A stretch of DNA of 64,000 nucleotides from Bowmanella denitrificans (GCF_039522935.1 NZ_BAAAEI010000012.1:211569-275568); one strand, 5' to 3'; positions 35,422-45,431 are shown, counted from the stretch's first letter. Made by a program: numbers and translations. The notes: generated from the letters alone by a model not told the origin.

Positions 35422-36279
35422 ATGACTTTCAAAATCGCCCTGCTATGTAGCATCGTATTAGGCCTTGCTGGTTGTGCCAGCCCTGTTGGCAACGTCTTCC
35501 CATTGGAAGAGCGCAAGTTGCAGGCAAAAGCACTGGAAAAGCGCCAGCAGTTGGCTGAAGCATTATTACAATGGGAGATTATTCAATCGGTCAATAGCAA
35601 CGATCAAGATGCTGTTATCGCTATATCCAAATTGAAAAATGAAATCCACCTGAGTCTGCAAAAACACTATGCCAGCTTGAAAAAAGCCGAAGTAGAGGAA
35701 GACATACAAGAGCAACGACTGTTGCTATTGAAGATCTTAGCCCTGAACCCGACTGACTCTGAGGCAATGGCATCTTTGCGTAAGCTGGAATGGCAGGACG
35801 CCTACCAGGCTGCCAGCGATAAAAGCGCCAGCATGGCTAACTGGCGTATTGAAAAGCCAGTAACAAAAGACAGCGTCGCAAGACTAAAGCAGCCGTCAAC
35901 CAATCTGCCGAAGCGAGAAAAAACACAGCAATCTCTGCAGCAACGCAGCACTCAGGAGCGTATTGATCGGTTGTTGCAACAAGCAGAGCAAAAGTTACAA
36001 GGTCAACAATGGGCACAGGCCGGTGAAATCCTGCAACAGCTATCCGATTTCAATGGTACGTCCAGTTTGCAGACCAGCAAATTAATCAATATGAAGAAGC
36101 AACTCTCGGCTCAATACTACTCACAAGGTATGCGGGTGCTTACATCTGACATAGACCAAGCTATTGATGATCTACAAACCAGTCTTTGGTATGACCCAGA
36201 CAATACCAAGGCCCGTTTACAACTTTCCCGGGCCAGCAAAATGAAGCAGAATCTGGAGGAAATTCGCAATCCTAAATAA
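35422..36279 (+). CDS. TPR-like lipoprotein
   Basis: The 285-residue lipoprotein (lipobox L-A-G-C, Cys18) is predicted to be helical throughout, with TPR-like helix pairs near 35-130 and 170-280 and a glutamine-rich middle. Its C-terminus (Y-S-Q-G-M-R, then A-I-D-D-L-Q-T-S-L, then Y-D-P-D-N-T-K-A) resembles the C-terminus of the convergent lipoprotein at 36306. It follows the deacetylase gene after seven bases, so ppkA, deacetylase and this gene form one operon. Function unknown. Confidence 0.72.
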   Translation: MTFKIALLCSIVLGLAGCASPVGNVFPLEERKLQAKALEKRQQLAEALLQWEIIQSVNSNDQDAVIAISKLKNEIHLSLQKHYASLKKAEVEEDIQEQRLLLLKILALNPTDSEAMASLRKLEWQDAYQAASDKSASMANWRIEKPVTKDSVARLKQPSTNLPKREKTQQSLQQRSTQERIDRLLQQAEQKLQGQQWAQAGEILQQLSDFNGTSSLQTSKLINMKKQLSAQYYSQGMRVLTSDIDQAIDDLQTSLWYDPDNTKARLQLSRASKMKQNLEEIRNPK

Positions 36280-36305
36280 GTGACTGTTACGAGCAATGCT
36301 CCGAA

Positions 36306-37475
36306 TTAGTTTTTGATCTTCTCCAGCCGCTCTTTCAATTCCAGTGCCTGTGCAAGATAGAGTTTGGCACTATTATGGTTAGGGTCGACCTCCAATACCT
36401 TTTCCCATTTATCTATGGCCGTATCCAACTCCTGACGACGAAAAGCCGATGAGGCTTCACGGTGGTATTGGTCAGAGATTTCTTTCTGCAATATCAGCAT
36501 TTCTTCCATGGCCTGACTATTTTGCGGATGCAACTCGGTGGCTTGCTTAAAGTCCCGAAACGCTTGCATCTTATTGCCATTGAGTAAACTTAGCCCGGCC
36601 GCCTCAGCAAAGTTTATCGACGCCTGATCTTTCTTGTCGGTAGCGGCTAGTTGCTGCCCATAACCTTCCAATGCGATCAGCGCAATGCTTCTGGCATCAC
36701 GACTCAAATCTCCAAAGGCTTTCAGCGATTGATATTGCTCCACTGCAGCGGCAAAATCTTGTTGTTGAGTCAATGTGGTCATCCGCTCAAGCAGTGAGTC
36801 CTGACTTGGCGGCATGGGTTTGGCTGTTTCAGCCTTAACCAGTTCAGAGGTTACCGCATCTTCAATTGGATCTTCTGCATTATCGGCTTGAGTTTCCGTT
36901 GCGACTTCAATCTCTTTGGCCTTAACATCGACGGGCTTTTGCTTCTCTGGCGTTTTTGCTGGTTGGCTACGCACAAACTTGGCTTCTGCGGTCAGCGGAA
37001 TCCTGATGGTTTGGCCAATATTTACCCGGCTGGGGCTGGCAATATCATTGTATTTAGCCAATGCATAGAACTTCAACGGTGAATTAAGGTATTTACCCGC
37101 CAAGGTAGACAGGCTCTCACCGGAAGATAATGTCACTTCAAAAAACTCGGGGGGAAAATAACTGCTGGCAGGGGAGTCTATTTGTTTCAACAGCTCCTTG
37201 GCACTGCTACTGGCAGGAATATTGATAAGATAAGCCTGCAATTCTGCCTTGGCCTGTGGTGCTTCACCTTGCTCCAAATGCTCCAGGGCTTTACTGAATC
37301 TTTCCCTTGGTGACAGTCCCGGCTGCGCTTGCACAACAACTTGTGCTTGATTGGCAGTACCGGACTGCTTCTCCTCTTTTGAAAAAAACTTATCGGTGGC
37401 TTTGCAGCCAACCAACATGGCAATCAACACTATGGTTAATGCCGTTTTTGCACTGATATCCCTACTTTTAAGCAT
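36306..37475 (-). CDS. LysM and TPR lipoprotein
   Basis: The 389-residue lipoprotein (lipobox L-V-G-C, Cys24) has a LysM domain (about 114-163, ending I-G-Q-T-I-R-I-P-L) that should bind peptidoglycan. A proline/glutamate-rich linker (about 165-235) and TPR repeats (about 240-385) follow, with a clear V-D-P-N-H-N-S-A-K-L-Y-L repeat end. It is convergent with the TPR lipoprotein at 35422, with only 26 bases between, and related to it at the C-terminus. Likely a periplasmic scaffold; no known partner. Confidence 0.75.
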   Translation of the reverse strand: MLKSRDISAKTALTIVLIAMLVGCKATDKFFSKEEKQSGTANQAQVVVQAQPGLSPRERFSKALEHLEQGEAPQAKAELQAYLINIPASSSAKELLKQIDSPASSYFPPEFFEVTLSSGESLSTLAGKYLNSPLKFYALAKYNDIASPSRVNIGQTIRIPLTAEAKFVRSQPAKTPEKQKPVDVKAKEIEVATETQADNAEDPIEDAVTSELVKAETAKPMPPSQDSLLERMTTLTQQQDFAAAVEQYQSLKAFGDLSRDARSIALIALEGYGQQLAATDKKDQASINFAEAAGLSLLNGNKMQAFRDFKQATELHPQNSQAMEEMLILQKEISDQYHREASSAFRRQELDTAIDKWEKVLEVDPNHNSAKLYLAQALELKERLEKIKN

Positions 37476-37649
37476 TTGCTACGTCCACCTGTTTAACACT
37501 ACTGTTGCAATGCGTTACCACCTAACTCCGCATTTCCTGCTATTTTTTACATTCCGATCCAAGAATATAGCATAGTCAGCTTTGACCAAAAGCCCATTTA
37601 GATGAATAGATAAGTTACACTTCAGACAATTTCTCTCAGTACTTTATTT

Positions 37650-38220
37650 ATGCAGAAACGTCACTACTGTATGGCTTGTCAGTTTCCTTTGTCGGTATGC
37701 TTGTGCAAATTTGTGCACAAAATATGTAATAGTGTTGAACTCATTGTGTTACAGCACCCAAGTGAAACCAAGGTAGCAAAGAATACCGCCCGATTGCTGG
37801 CCCTGGCACTGCAAAACATTCAGATAGTAGTTGGAGAGACAGCGCAGGATTTCAGGCAATTGCAAGCGTTTTGTTTGCAGCACCACAATGACGTTGCCTT
37901 ACTTTATCCCTCAACAGTTAGCCGTCCTCTTGAAGAGCTCAATAAAGCGCATAACATAAAGTATCTGTTATTGCTGGATGGTACCTGGAAAAAGGCCTTC
38001 AAACATTTATCAATGTAATCCCTGGCTGACAGCATTGCCGTGTTGGCACTTTGCTCATCCACCAGCCAGTCAATATCAGCGCAAAGCACACCGCTCTGAT
38101 AGTCTCTCCACATTGGAAGCTGCCGCTTATGGATTACACTTACTGGAAAATATCGACACCGCGCCACTGCTGGTATTGCAGCAAAAACGGCAGCAATTCT
38201 CAGGGCAGCGGCCAGACTAA
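37650..38220 (+). pseudogene. Frameshifted DTW-domain gene (tRNA uridine aminocarboxypropyltransferase, TapT-like)
   Basis: DTW proteins place the acp group on tRNA uridine (acp3U47). The first frame (37650-38018) has the zinc motif C-M-A-C-x6-C-L-C and ends just past the D-G-T-W-K-K-A-F-K motif. The rest (N-P-W-L, then S-L-S-T-L-E-A-A-A-Y-G-L) continues in the +1 frame up to 38220. The break falls near 37998-38016. Either a true one-base insertion or a sequencing error explains it; a programmed shift is possible but no slippery site is evident. The end overlaps the sensor-kinase gene by 21 bases. Confidence 0.78.
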
Positions 38221-39459
38221 TTCTACCCTGGCGCCTCCCCCCGGCAGATTACCCAAATGTATCCGACCACCATGTTTACTGATGATTACATTTGCCAGCG
38301 TTAAGCCAATACCAGAGCCCCCCGTTTTGGTTGTGTACAGTGGGGTCAGGGCATTGTCCAAGTTAGCAAAACCAGCACCACAGTCGTCAACTTGCAGGAC
38401 CTGACTTTTATCCCGGCAGTAACATCGAACCCAGACTTTGCGCTCGCCTTCTTCAGACGCTTCCAGTGCATTCTTCACCAGATTGATCAGCATCTGTGCA
38501 AAAAGTTCGGGATCAGCATAACAGCGACCTTCGCCACTAAATTCAAGTTGATCACCCGCTTTCAACAGGCCATTACATTGTTCCAGCACGGCTGAGAAGC
38601 TGAACCATTCTTGTCTCGGCGGTGGTAACTGAGACACAGATGCAAAACGTTGCACAAATTCCAGCAATACATTGGCTCTTTGCCTTACCCTTTCCAACAC
38701 TTTTCGTACCTGCGACTCTTGCCAGTTATCGCCGCAAAGCAAGGTATCAGCCATAGAAGACATGGGAGTCAGAGAGTTGCGTAATTCATGGCTAAGTACC
38801 CTGACCAAATTGGTTTGAATTGCCAACTCAGCCTGCTGAAGCGGCTGACTAATGTCGAACGCGGTAAACAGCCAGTATTGTTCGCCTTGCCATTCATAAC
38901 GAATAGATTGGGTTTGCCAGCCTTTGTGTAACAAATGATGGCTTAGCCCCGCTGGTGTCATTTCAAAGCCAAGATCGGTGTAACTGCTTCCTACCAGGCG
39001 CGCGATACCAGGCAGGCTGTTGCTGGCAGGATTGGCATATAGTAAAGTTCCCTGCCCACTAAACACACAGACCGGCTGACTCCAGTTACTAAACATCAAC
39101 TCAATCAGCAAAGCCAGACTTTGTTGTTGATGTTCAGCTCTCAATCGGTCTGCCGCCAGATTATCGATATCTTTACTCAATTGCGCCAGCAAGCCGGATT
39201 GTTGCAACTGATTTGGACATACCGCATCTTCGCCGCTATGCAAACGCTGCACGTAGTTACTCAGCAACATCAAAGGCAAGTTCAATTGCTGCCAGAACTT
39301 GTATGTCAACCAGCCAAAAGGATAGAGCAGAGCGAATAGCAGGGTTAGCATGGCCAGCACGCTCCAGCCCCAATGCCATGTCAGAATTAGCAGCAAGACA
39401 AGAACCAAGAGTTGGATGCTGCAAAACAGCATCAGTAGTCGGGATTCTCTAGTCTTCAT
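38200..39459 (-). CDS. Sensor histidine kinase, partner of the sigma-54 regulator
   Basis: The 419-residue kinase has two membrane helices at the N-terminus (about 8-50), a PAS-like region (about 120-200), the phosphoacceptor motif L-S-H-E-L-R-N-S-L-T-P near 225, and an ATPase domain with N-L-V-K-N-A-L-E-A-S-E and G-S-G-I-G-L-T-L-A. It is NtrY-like in general plan. The ATG at 39459 lies inside the end of the regulator gene (11-base overlap), so both are made together. Expected to phosphorylate Asp56 of that regulator. Confidence 0.87.
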   Translation of the reverse strand: MKTRESRLLMLFCSIQLLVLVLLLILTWHWGWSVLAMLTLLFALLYPFGWLTYKFWQQLNLPLMLLSNYVQRLHSGEDAVCPNQLQQSGLLAQLSKDIDNLAADRLRAEHQQQSLALLIELMFSNWSQPVCVFSGQGTLLYANPASNSLPGIARLVGSSYTDLGFEMTPAGLSHHLLHKGWQTQSIRYEWQGEQYWLFTAFDISQPLQQAELAIQTNLVRVLSHELRNSLTPMSSMADTLLCGDNWQESQVRKVLERVRQRANVLLEFVQRFASVSQLPPPRQEWFSFSAVLEQCNGLLKAGDQLEFSGEGRCYADPELFAQMLINLVKNALEASEEGERKVWVRCYCRDKSQVLQVDDCGAGFANLDNALTPLYTTKTGGSGIGLTLANVIISKHGGRIHLGNLPGGGARVELVWPLP

Positions 39460-40813
39460 CAGGACCAAAATCCTGTTTGTCCAGTGCGAACTTTTCCATC
39501 CGCCGGTACAAGGCCATGCGGGAAATACCCAAAGCTTGTGCCGCTTTGCTGATATGTCCTTTATAGTGAAGTAAGGCAGCTTCCACTAACTCGGCTTCCA
39601 CTTCTTCCAGCGGCCGCAGGCCAACCTGTCGTTTGGTAGAAGAGCCTGCCAGCATAAGCTGCGAAGACGAGATGATGCCATCACGGCAAATCAATACAGA
39701 GCGTTCAATCACATGACTCAGTTCGCGAATATTACCCGGCCAGCTATGCTCCCTCAAACGTTGAATGGCATCGTCAGATAGCCTAACCGATCCTTTGTTA
39801 TATTTGGCTGCGAAGGCCTGTAAAAAATGCTCGGCCAGGGGCGGGATGTCTTGCAGCCTATCGCGCAGCGGAGGCAGTTCAATCACAAAAGTATTGAGTC
39901 TGAACAACAGATCCTGACGAAACTTACCTTCAGAAACACTGGCGTGCAGATCAGCATTGGTGGCACTAATAACCCTGACATCCGTAGAGCGTGTGAGGCT
40001 GGTGCCCAGCACTTCATATTCTCCGGTCTCCAGCACCCTGAGCAATTTAGGTTGAACATCCAATGGCAAAGTGCCCACTTCGTCCATAAACAGCGTACCG
40101 CCATTAGCCAATTCAAAGCGCCCTGTGCGAGCTTCTCTGGCATCGGTAAATGCACCTTTGGCATGGCCAAATAATTCGCTTTCAAACAGGGTGGCTGGGA
40201 CAGCCCCCATATTGACCGTTACAAAGGGGCTTTCACTGCGCTGAGACAACTGATAAATGCGTTTGGCCAATTGCGATTTACCCGTGCCGTTTTCACCCAA
40301 TATCAGAATATTGGCATCCGTTGGTGCTAATTGCTCCAGCATTAACTCCAGTTCCTGCATGGCAGGAGAAACCGCGATCCATCCATGGTGGGTTGTTTTA
40401 GCTGGCGATGGTATGACAGTATCAGCGATTCTTTCGCCCTGTAACTGCTGCTGAATAATCTGTAACAGGCGAGACTTATCCCAGGGCTTTTCAATGAAAT
40501 CCACTGCGCCGCTCTTCATTCCCCTTACGGCCAGATCAACACTTCCCCAGGCGGTCATCAGAATCACTTTCAGCCCTTGCTGAACCAAAGAAGTCAGATA
40601 CTCAAGACCTTCTTCGCCACTGGTAGTATCACGATGAAAGTTCATATCCAGCAATACAATATCAGGCCGATGGCGACTAACCTGTACCGCAATTTCGCGC
40701 CCGTTAGCGGCTTCAACAACACGGTACCCTTCGTTGCAAAGCAGCATATCAAGCGCCAGGCGAATATCCTCATCGTCATCTGCCACTAAGATAAGGCCTG
40801 AGTCCCGACGCAT
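39449..40813 (-). CDS. Sigma-54-dependent response regulator (NtrC family)
   Basis: The 454-residue protein has a receiver domain (1-120, Asp56 in L-L-D-M), an AAA+ domain with Walker A G-E-N-G-T-G-K-S near 170 and the sigma-54 contact loop G-A-F-T-D-A, and a Fis-type helix-turn-helix (about 415-445, ending S-R-M-A-L-Y-R-R-M). It activates sigma-54 promoters from a distance. A likely target is the exporter operon upstream on the same strand, which has a sigma-54 type site and an inverted repeat 80-100 bases further upstream. Confidence 0.9.
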   Translation of the reverse strand: MRRDSGLILVADDDEDIRLALDMLLCNEGYRVVEAANGREIAVQVSRHRPDIVLLDMNFHRDTTSGEEGLEYLTSLVQQGLKVILMTAWGSVDLAVRGMKSGAVDFIEKPWDKSRLLQIIQQQLQGERIADTVIPSPAKTTHHGWIAVSPAMQELELMLEQLAPTDANILILGENGTGKSQLAKRIYQLSQRSESPFVTVNMGAVPATLFESELFGHAKGAFTDAREARTGRFELANGGTLFMDEVGTLPLDVQPKLLRVLETGEYEVLGTSLTRSTDVRVISATNADLHASVSEGKFRQDLLFRLNTFVIELPPLRDRLQDIPPLAEHFLQAFAAKYNKGSVRLSDDAIQRLREHSWPGNIRELSHVIERSVLICRDGIISSSQLMLAGSSTKRQVGLRPLEEVEAELVEAALLHYKGHISKAAQALGISRMALYRRMEKFALDKQDFGPDED

Positions 40814-40864
40814 ATAGTTGTTCCCGACTAAGATGTATACCCGCCAACCGGCGAAGGAAAGTAG

Positions 40865-40899
40865 GTAAAAAATAAAAGGGGCATTCTAAAGAATACCCC
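40865..40899 (-). terminator. Rho-independent terminator of the ABC exporter operon
   Basis: Read on the reverse strand: GGGG-T-ATTCT-TT-AGAAT-G-CCCC followed by TTTTATTTTTT. The stem has ten pairs with one mismatch, and the T-run is long. It lies 57 bases after the permease stop and separates the exporter from the regulator/kinase genes. Confidence 0.9.
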
Positions 40900-40955
40900 A
40901 GACAAGGTAAATTCGGGTCAATGCTGTTTTATGCAACATGGTCGAATATTAGTTA

Positions 40956-43421
40956 TTACAGTTCCCTTAGCACACGCATGGGGTCTGACTGGATTGTTCT
41001 CCAACTGGGTACAGCCACCGATATCAACATAGCCAATGCCAATACCAAAGCAACCATCGCACTCACTGACCAGGTAAACTCGGGGAGCTGCTCGACTAAA
41101 CCGGCCATATACTGATAGCCAAATACCGAAACAACAAATCCTAATGCCAAGCCCAGCGCCAACATCAGTCCAGCATCCCTAAGCAGTAACTTAAGCAGTG
41201 AAAACTGTTTAGCGCCGGTAGCCATGCGCACCGCCATTTCATAGCGTTTTTGGGCCGCAGTCATCTGGCTGAGACCGGATACGCCAATAACTGCCAAAGC
41301 TAGGGTCAGTGCAGCCATGACTAAAACCACGTACATATTCAACCTGGCGCTTTGCGTCATACCTGACCAACGGCTCTGAATGGAATTGATAGCCACATCA
41401 CCAAGACGTGGATCGAGATCGCGCAGCAAAGTGGCAACCGTTTCTTGGTCCAGATTTTCCCCGTCGGGCAAAATTACCAACGTTGTCAACCGAGCACCGG
41501 CCAACTCTTCAGCAGCATAGAGGGTCGGTAAATTGTAGCTAATGTTGCTGCCCACAGTTGGGGTAATACTGTCTACTACACCTACCACCGTCAGAACATC
41601 ATCATTTTCGCTACCGACACGCAATGCTTTACCTACAATGTCCTGCCACTGCTGCGAGCCAAAACGCTCCTCTGCCAGACGTTTATCCACAATAACGTTA
41701 TCAGTGCCGATATCCTGTGCATTGATATCCCGTCCTGCCAGCAGTTTTATACCGAATTTTGCGAAGTATCCATCAGTAACCGGTGCCGTTATCATCATAC
41801 GGTTTTCATTAGTTTCCGGGTCAGGAAAGCTGGTAATTCTCATATTGGCTCTTAACGGCAATGTTGATACGTCAAGCACTTGTGCGTTCAGACTGCTTAG
41901 TCGCTGGTTCATGCGCTGGCGTAATAGAAATAGTTCACTACCCTTGTATTCTTCGTACTCATCAAGATTCTGCTGCCAGGCTTCGTCAGCGTATTCCATG
42001 CTGACTTCAAAGGCGTTTGGCAGTTCAAACCCCAGTGATTGATACACTTCATCAAAACTGTTTTTTGCACAAATCAGGGATATTGTCAGTAATAAACAAG
42101 CCAATACTAACTGCACAACCATTAGGATACGTCCCAATGCCTGATTTTGCTGCGATGGAGTCCCCTTGCCACTGCTGTTAAGACTATCGGTCAGGCTGTC
42201 TTTCTTGACATGTATTAAGGCGACAAAGGCAAACAGAACATTAATAATGCACACGGTAGCAAGCCCGACCACGGCGCTACTAGTATCCAGTTGGATATGA
42301 GATAGCAAAGGCAGACTGTCACCAGCCAGGGCAGGCAGGAAACGAATTAACCAAGCCGCAGCCAGCAGACCCAATAGCGTAGCTAAAGCGAACATTGGCA
42401 GATTTTCCACAAAAATTAGATTTCTCAATCTCTGCACCGTCGACCCCATGCATAGCTGTATGGAGAACTCTTTATTGCGGCCTTGATAATGTGCAATAAA
42501 CATATTGAACAAGTTCAAACAGGCCATCACTAACAGACTCACCATCGCCAGCAATAATGCTAAAACTAACACATGGCTATCTCCCATAAATGCATCACGA
42601 TAAGGTAGGATCTCTGCAGTAAATGGCTTGGACAGGATAAATTGTTGCGCTTGCTCCTCAGAGATCTCGGCTTTTACATAGCCACGGAACCAGCTTTCTA
42701 TTTCCTGGGTACTGGGTAGCATCCCTGAATTGGCTCTGACAAGCGTGAAGACACCATTAGTAATGTTAAGTGTTTCAGGTTGGGTCAGTGACTCCTGCAT
42801 ATTTTCAAACAACCAGACCTGCTGATAGCCTTGATCCATATCATCATCAGATTCCACACTGACAAAGTCTGCCAGCACACCTAAGATTGGATAATCTTTG
42901 CCAGCCATGCTGACAGTCGTATTCAGAACATTTTTACGTCCACCAAGCGCAATCTGCCAGAAAGAATTGGATATCCAGATGCCTTGCTTAGCTTCTTCTG
43001 CCGTTGTGGTTTGACCCAGCAATAAATCCAGTCCAAGCACCTCCGGGCTGCCCATAGATGCATTTATGCGGGTAACGGTATACTGCTGCGCATTTATTGT
43101 CAGATTACTGTCCCCTAATCGAAACTGGGCCCAATTCAGTTCATTACCGAATTGTTGCTGTAAATGGGCCACCCTGCGCAAATCGCTTAGAAACGAGACG
43201 GAAATGTCGTCGGTAAACTGCAAATTAGCACTTACCTGATACAGATGACTTTCCTCTTTGATATCCGGTAGCGGCAACAACAATAGGGTTTTGGCGATGG
43301 CCACCACAGTTAGCACGGCGGCTAATGTCATGCCCAGCGTCAGGACCAGAGGCAAACTCAATCTTGGTAATGTAAGCAGCCGCACCACCCCCTGTTTCAA
43401 CGCGCTCTGGTAAAGGCTCAT
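40956..43421 (-). CDS. ABC transporter permease with two FtsX/MacB-type domains
   Basis: The 821-residue inner-membrane protein has an N-terminal helix (about 20-48), a periplasmic MacB-like domain (about 50-280), three membrane helices (about 285-400) and a further helix near 430. A second periplasmic domain (about 455-685) and three more helices (about 690-810) follow. This duplicated layout is that of long FtsX/ADOP-like permeases. It overlaps the ATPase gene by four bases. With the ATPase and adaptor it should form a mechanotransmission-type exporter; substrate unknown. Confidence 0.87.
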   Translation of the reverse strand: MSLYQSALKQGVVRLLTLPRLSLPLVLTLGMTLAAVLTVVAIAKTLLLLPLPDIKEESHLYQVSANLQFTDDISVSFLSDLRRVAHLQQQFGNELNWAQFRLGDSNLTINAQQYTVTRINASMGSPEVLGLDLLLGQTTTAEEAKQGIWISNSFWQIALGGRKNVLNTTVSMAGKDYPILGVLADFVSVESDDDMDQGYQQVWLFENMQESLTQPETLNITNGVFTLVRANSGMLPSTQEIESWFRGYVKAEISEEQAQQFILSKPFTAEILPYRDAFMGDSHVLVLALLLAMVSLLVMACLNLFNMFIAHYQGRNKEFSIQLCMGSTVQRLRNLIFVENLPMFALATLLGLLAAAWLIRFLPALAGDSLPLLSHIQLDTSSAVVGLATVCIINVLFAFVALIHVKKDSLTDSLNSSGKGTPSQQNQALGRILMVVQLVLACLLLTISLICAKNSFDEVYQSLGFELPNAFEVSMEYADEAWQQNLDEYEEYKGSELFLLRQRMNQRLSSLNAQVLDVSTLPLRANMRITSFPDPETNENRMMITAPVTDGYFAKFGIKLLAGRDINAQDIGTDNVIVDKRLAEERFGSQQWQDIVGKALRVGSENDDVLTVVGVVDSITPTVGSNISYNLPTLYAAEELAGARLTTLVILPDGENLDQETVATLLRDLDPRLGDVAINSIQSRWSGMTQSARLNMYVVLVMAALTLALAVIGVSGLSQMTAAQKRYEMAVRMATGAKQFSLLKLLLRDAGLMLALGLALGFVVSVFGYQYMAGLVEQLPEFTWSVSAMVALVLALAMLISVAVPSWRTIQSDPMRVLREL

Positions 43422-44128
43422 GCGACCTCCTTATCCGCTTGGGATTTAATTTGCTGTTCTGCCACTACTTTGCCATCCAGCAACTGAATCTGACGATTCG
43501 CCAGGCCACTGTAACGACTATCGTGCGTTACCATCACTATCGTGGCACCTTGTTTATTCAGCTCCAGTAGCAGTTGCATCACTGCGTCACCGTTTTTTGT
43601 GTCCAGGTTACCTGTCGGCTCGTCCACCAAAATCAGGTCTGGGTTGCCTACCAGAGCACGGGCGATAGCAACACGCTGTTGTTGTCCGCCTGAGATTTGA
43701 TTGGGCCGGTATTGTATTCTGTGTCCCATGCCAACCTTTTCCAGCGCATCTGTGACAGCGGCTTTAATCGCTTCTTTGTTTTCACCGCGGTGTTCCAGTG
43801 GCAAAGCCACATTCTCAAACACGGTCAAACTATCAATCAGGTTAAAGGACTGGAACACATAACCTATATGCTGGTTACGCACTGCAGTGCGCTGATCCAC
43901 CTTCAAACCACGGGTATCGATACCCGCAATCTGGTAACTACCTTCTGTAGCACTGTCCAGCAAGCCCATAATGGTGAGCAGGGTGGATTTGCCACATCCT
44001 GAGGGGCCGGTAATAGCCACAAACTCTCCTTGTTTCACTTCCAGACTGATACCGCGCAGGGCATGCGTTTCGATTTGCTGGCCAAGGTAAGATTTATGAA
44101 TGTCACGCATTGAGACGATAGTTTTCAT
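43418..44128 (-). CDS. ABC transporter ATPase (MacB/LolD type)
   Basis: The 236-residue ATPase has Walker A G-P-S-G-C-G-K-S-T, signature I-S-G-G-Q-Q-Q-R and Walker B L-I-L-V-D-E-P-T-G. The ATG at 44128 is preferred over an upstream in-frame start at 44257 because AAGGA lies before it and family members begin there. It works with the FtsX-type permease encoded next. Confidence 0.92.
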   Translation of the reverse strand: MKTIVSMRDIHKSYLGQQIETHALRGISLEVKQGEFVAITGPSGCGKSTLLTIMGLLDSATEGSYQIAGIDTRGLKVDQRTAVRNQHIGYVFQSFNLIDSLTVFENVALPLEHRGENKEAIKAAVTDALEKVGMGHRIQYRPNQISGGQQQRVAIARALVGNPDLILVDEPTGNLDTKNGDAVMQLLLELNKQGATIVMVTHDSRYSGLANRQIQLLDGKVVAEQQIKSQADKEVA

Positions 44129-44132
44129 CTGG

Positions 44133-45377
44133 TTATCCTTTTTGTTCAATCTGAATTTTTTGGTGGCTGGCCCATTGCTCAGGCATTTGGGCGATAACTT
44201 GTTCATTGGCCTGCAGGCCGGAAAGTACCTGTAAGTGTCCCTGGCTGATATCACCAAGTTCTATGGTGCGTTGCTCAGCCAGTCCTTCACCGGTCATCAC
44301 AAAACGTTGCAACTGACTTCTGGGGCGCAATCCTGGGGCTTGTGCGACATAAAGGGCCTGCTGCAAAGACTGTAAGAATATCTGACCGGTAACTGACATA
44401 GCGGGGCGGGCATCGGCAGGGAGTTCCCCTTCAAGCCCGACTTCCGCCAGTACGGTGCCGTTGGTTACAACAGATTCAACCCGGTTAACCTTGCCTTTAA
44501 CTTCACCTTTGCGGGTTTGTACCAGAACATCGGCCCCTAATTGAATCTGGTCTGCCTGATGCTGAGGAACACGCAATCTGGCCAGTAGTTTGCTGTCGCT
44601 ACCCACTTTGCCCAGTGACGCGCCCTGAGGCACATTTTGTCCCAACTCAACATCCAGACTTTGCAATGTGCCTTCAATACCAGCCGTTATCTGCAGATCC
44701 TGTAGCTGAGTCTGTAACAGAGCGACCCGCTGTTCCTGCTGTTGCACTTCTATTTTCTGTTGTTGCAGTTGCAGGGCCTGCATTTCCATAAATTGCACTA
44801 ACTTCTGTTTCTCAAATTCCAATCTGCGCTTTTGCAGTTTTACATCCAGCTCGGCGCGTTTAATATCCAGACTGGCAGAAACCCCACGGTCCTTTAGTTC
44901 AATTAACACCGCCAGTTCCATTTCAGCCTGTTCCAGGGCTGATGCTATATCTGCGACTTGTCCCTCAAAGTCCAATCTGTCATTGTTTTGTTCAAGCTCA
45001 AAAGACGCCAGCGCAGCCTGCTGCCTCAGTAATTCACCTTGCTCATGACTGACTTCTTGCTGAAGCTCTGGATTGGCTAGCAATAAGATAGGTGTGTCGG
45101 CTTTAACACTGGCTCCCGGGCGTTGATAGATCATCGCCACTTTACCCATTGATTGAGCGGTAAGCAGCCGTTCTTCCGCAGAAAAGAATTCGCCGAAGGC
45201 CTGACTGTACAAATTCATATTGCCCTGCTCAACAGCCAACAGTTGCACCTCACTGGCAGACACACTGGGGATGTTCTCGCTGTTTAAGCTATAGATGGAC
45301 AAAGCCAGCAGGGCACCCACACCCGCCGCCATATACCAGCCCCGCTTAGAAGATTTTTTTTCTAGATTAATTTGCAC
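44133..45377 (-). CDS. Periplasmic adaptor (HlyD/RND-MFP family) of the ABC exporter
   Basis: The 414-residue membrane-fusion protein has an N-terminal membrane anchor (about 14-30) and a split lipoyl domain around a long coiled coil (about 105-215, rich in Q-Q-Q-K-x-E). Beta-barrel and membrane-proximal domains follow. The GTG at 45377 is favoured over the GTG at 45395 because GGAG lies seven bases upstream of it, and because the presumed sigma-54 start of transcription is near 45404. It is the first gene of the exporter operon. Confidence 0.88.
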   Translation of the reverse strand: MQINLEKKSSKRGWYMAAGVGALLALSIYSLNSENIPSVSASEVQLLAVEQGNMNLYSQAFGEFFSAEERLLTAQSMGKVAMIYQRPGASVKADTPILLLANPELQQEVSHEQGELLRQQAALASFELEQNNDRLDFEGQVADIASALEQAEMELAVLIELKDRGVSASLDIKRAELDVKLQKRRLEFEKQKLVQFMEMQALQLQQQKIEVQQQEQRVALLQTQLQDLQITAGIEGTLQSLDVELGQNVPQGASLGKVGSDSKLLARLRVPQHQADQIQLGADVLVQTRKGEVKGKVNRVESVVTNGTVLAEVGLEGELPADARPAMSVTGQIFLQSLQQALYVAQAPGLRPRSQLQRFVMTGEGLAEQRTIELGDISQGHLQVLSGLQANEQVIAQMPEQWASHQKIQIEQKG

Positions 45378-45413
45378 GATGACACTCCGATTCACACTTG
45401 CTTGTTAAGCGTA

Positions 45414-45431
45414 ATGAAAGTGTCGTGCCAA
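45414..45431 (-). promoter_or_regulatory. Sigma-54-type promoter of the exporter operon
   Basis: Reverse strand TTGGCACGACACTTTCAT matches the consensus YTGGCACGNNNNTTGCW except for one base of the -12 element (TTTC for TTGC). The transcript should begin near 45404, giving a leader of about 27 bases before the GTG at 45377. An NtrC-type regulator is encoded in the adjacent operon. Confidence 0.65.
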
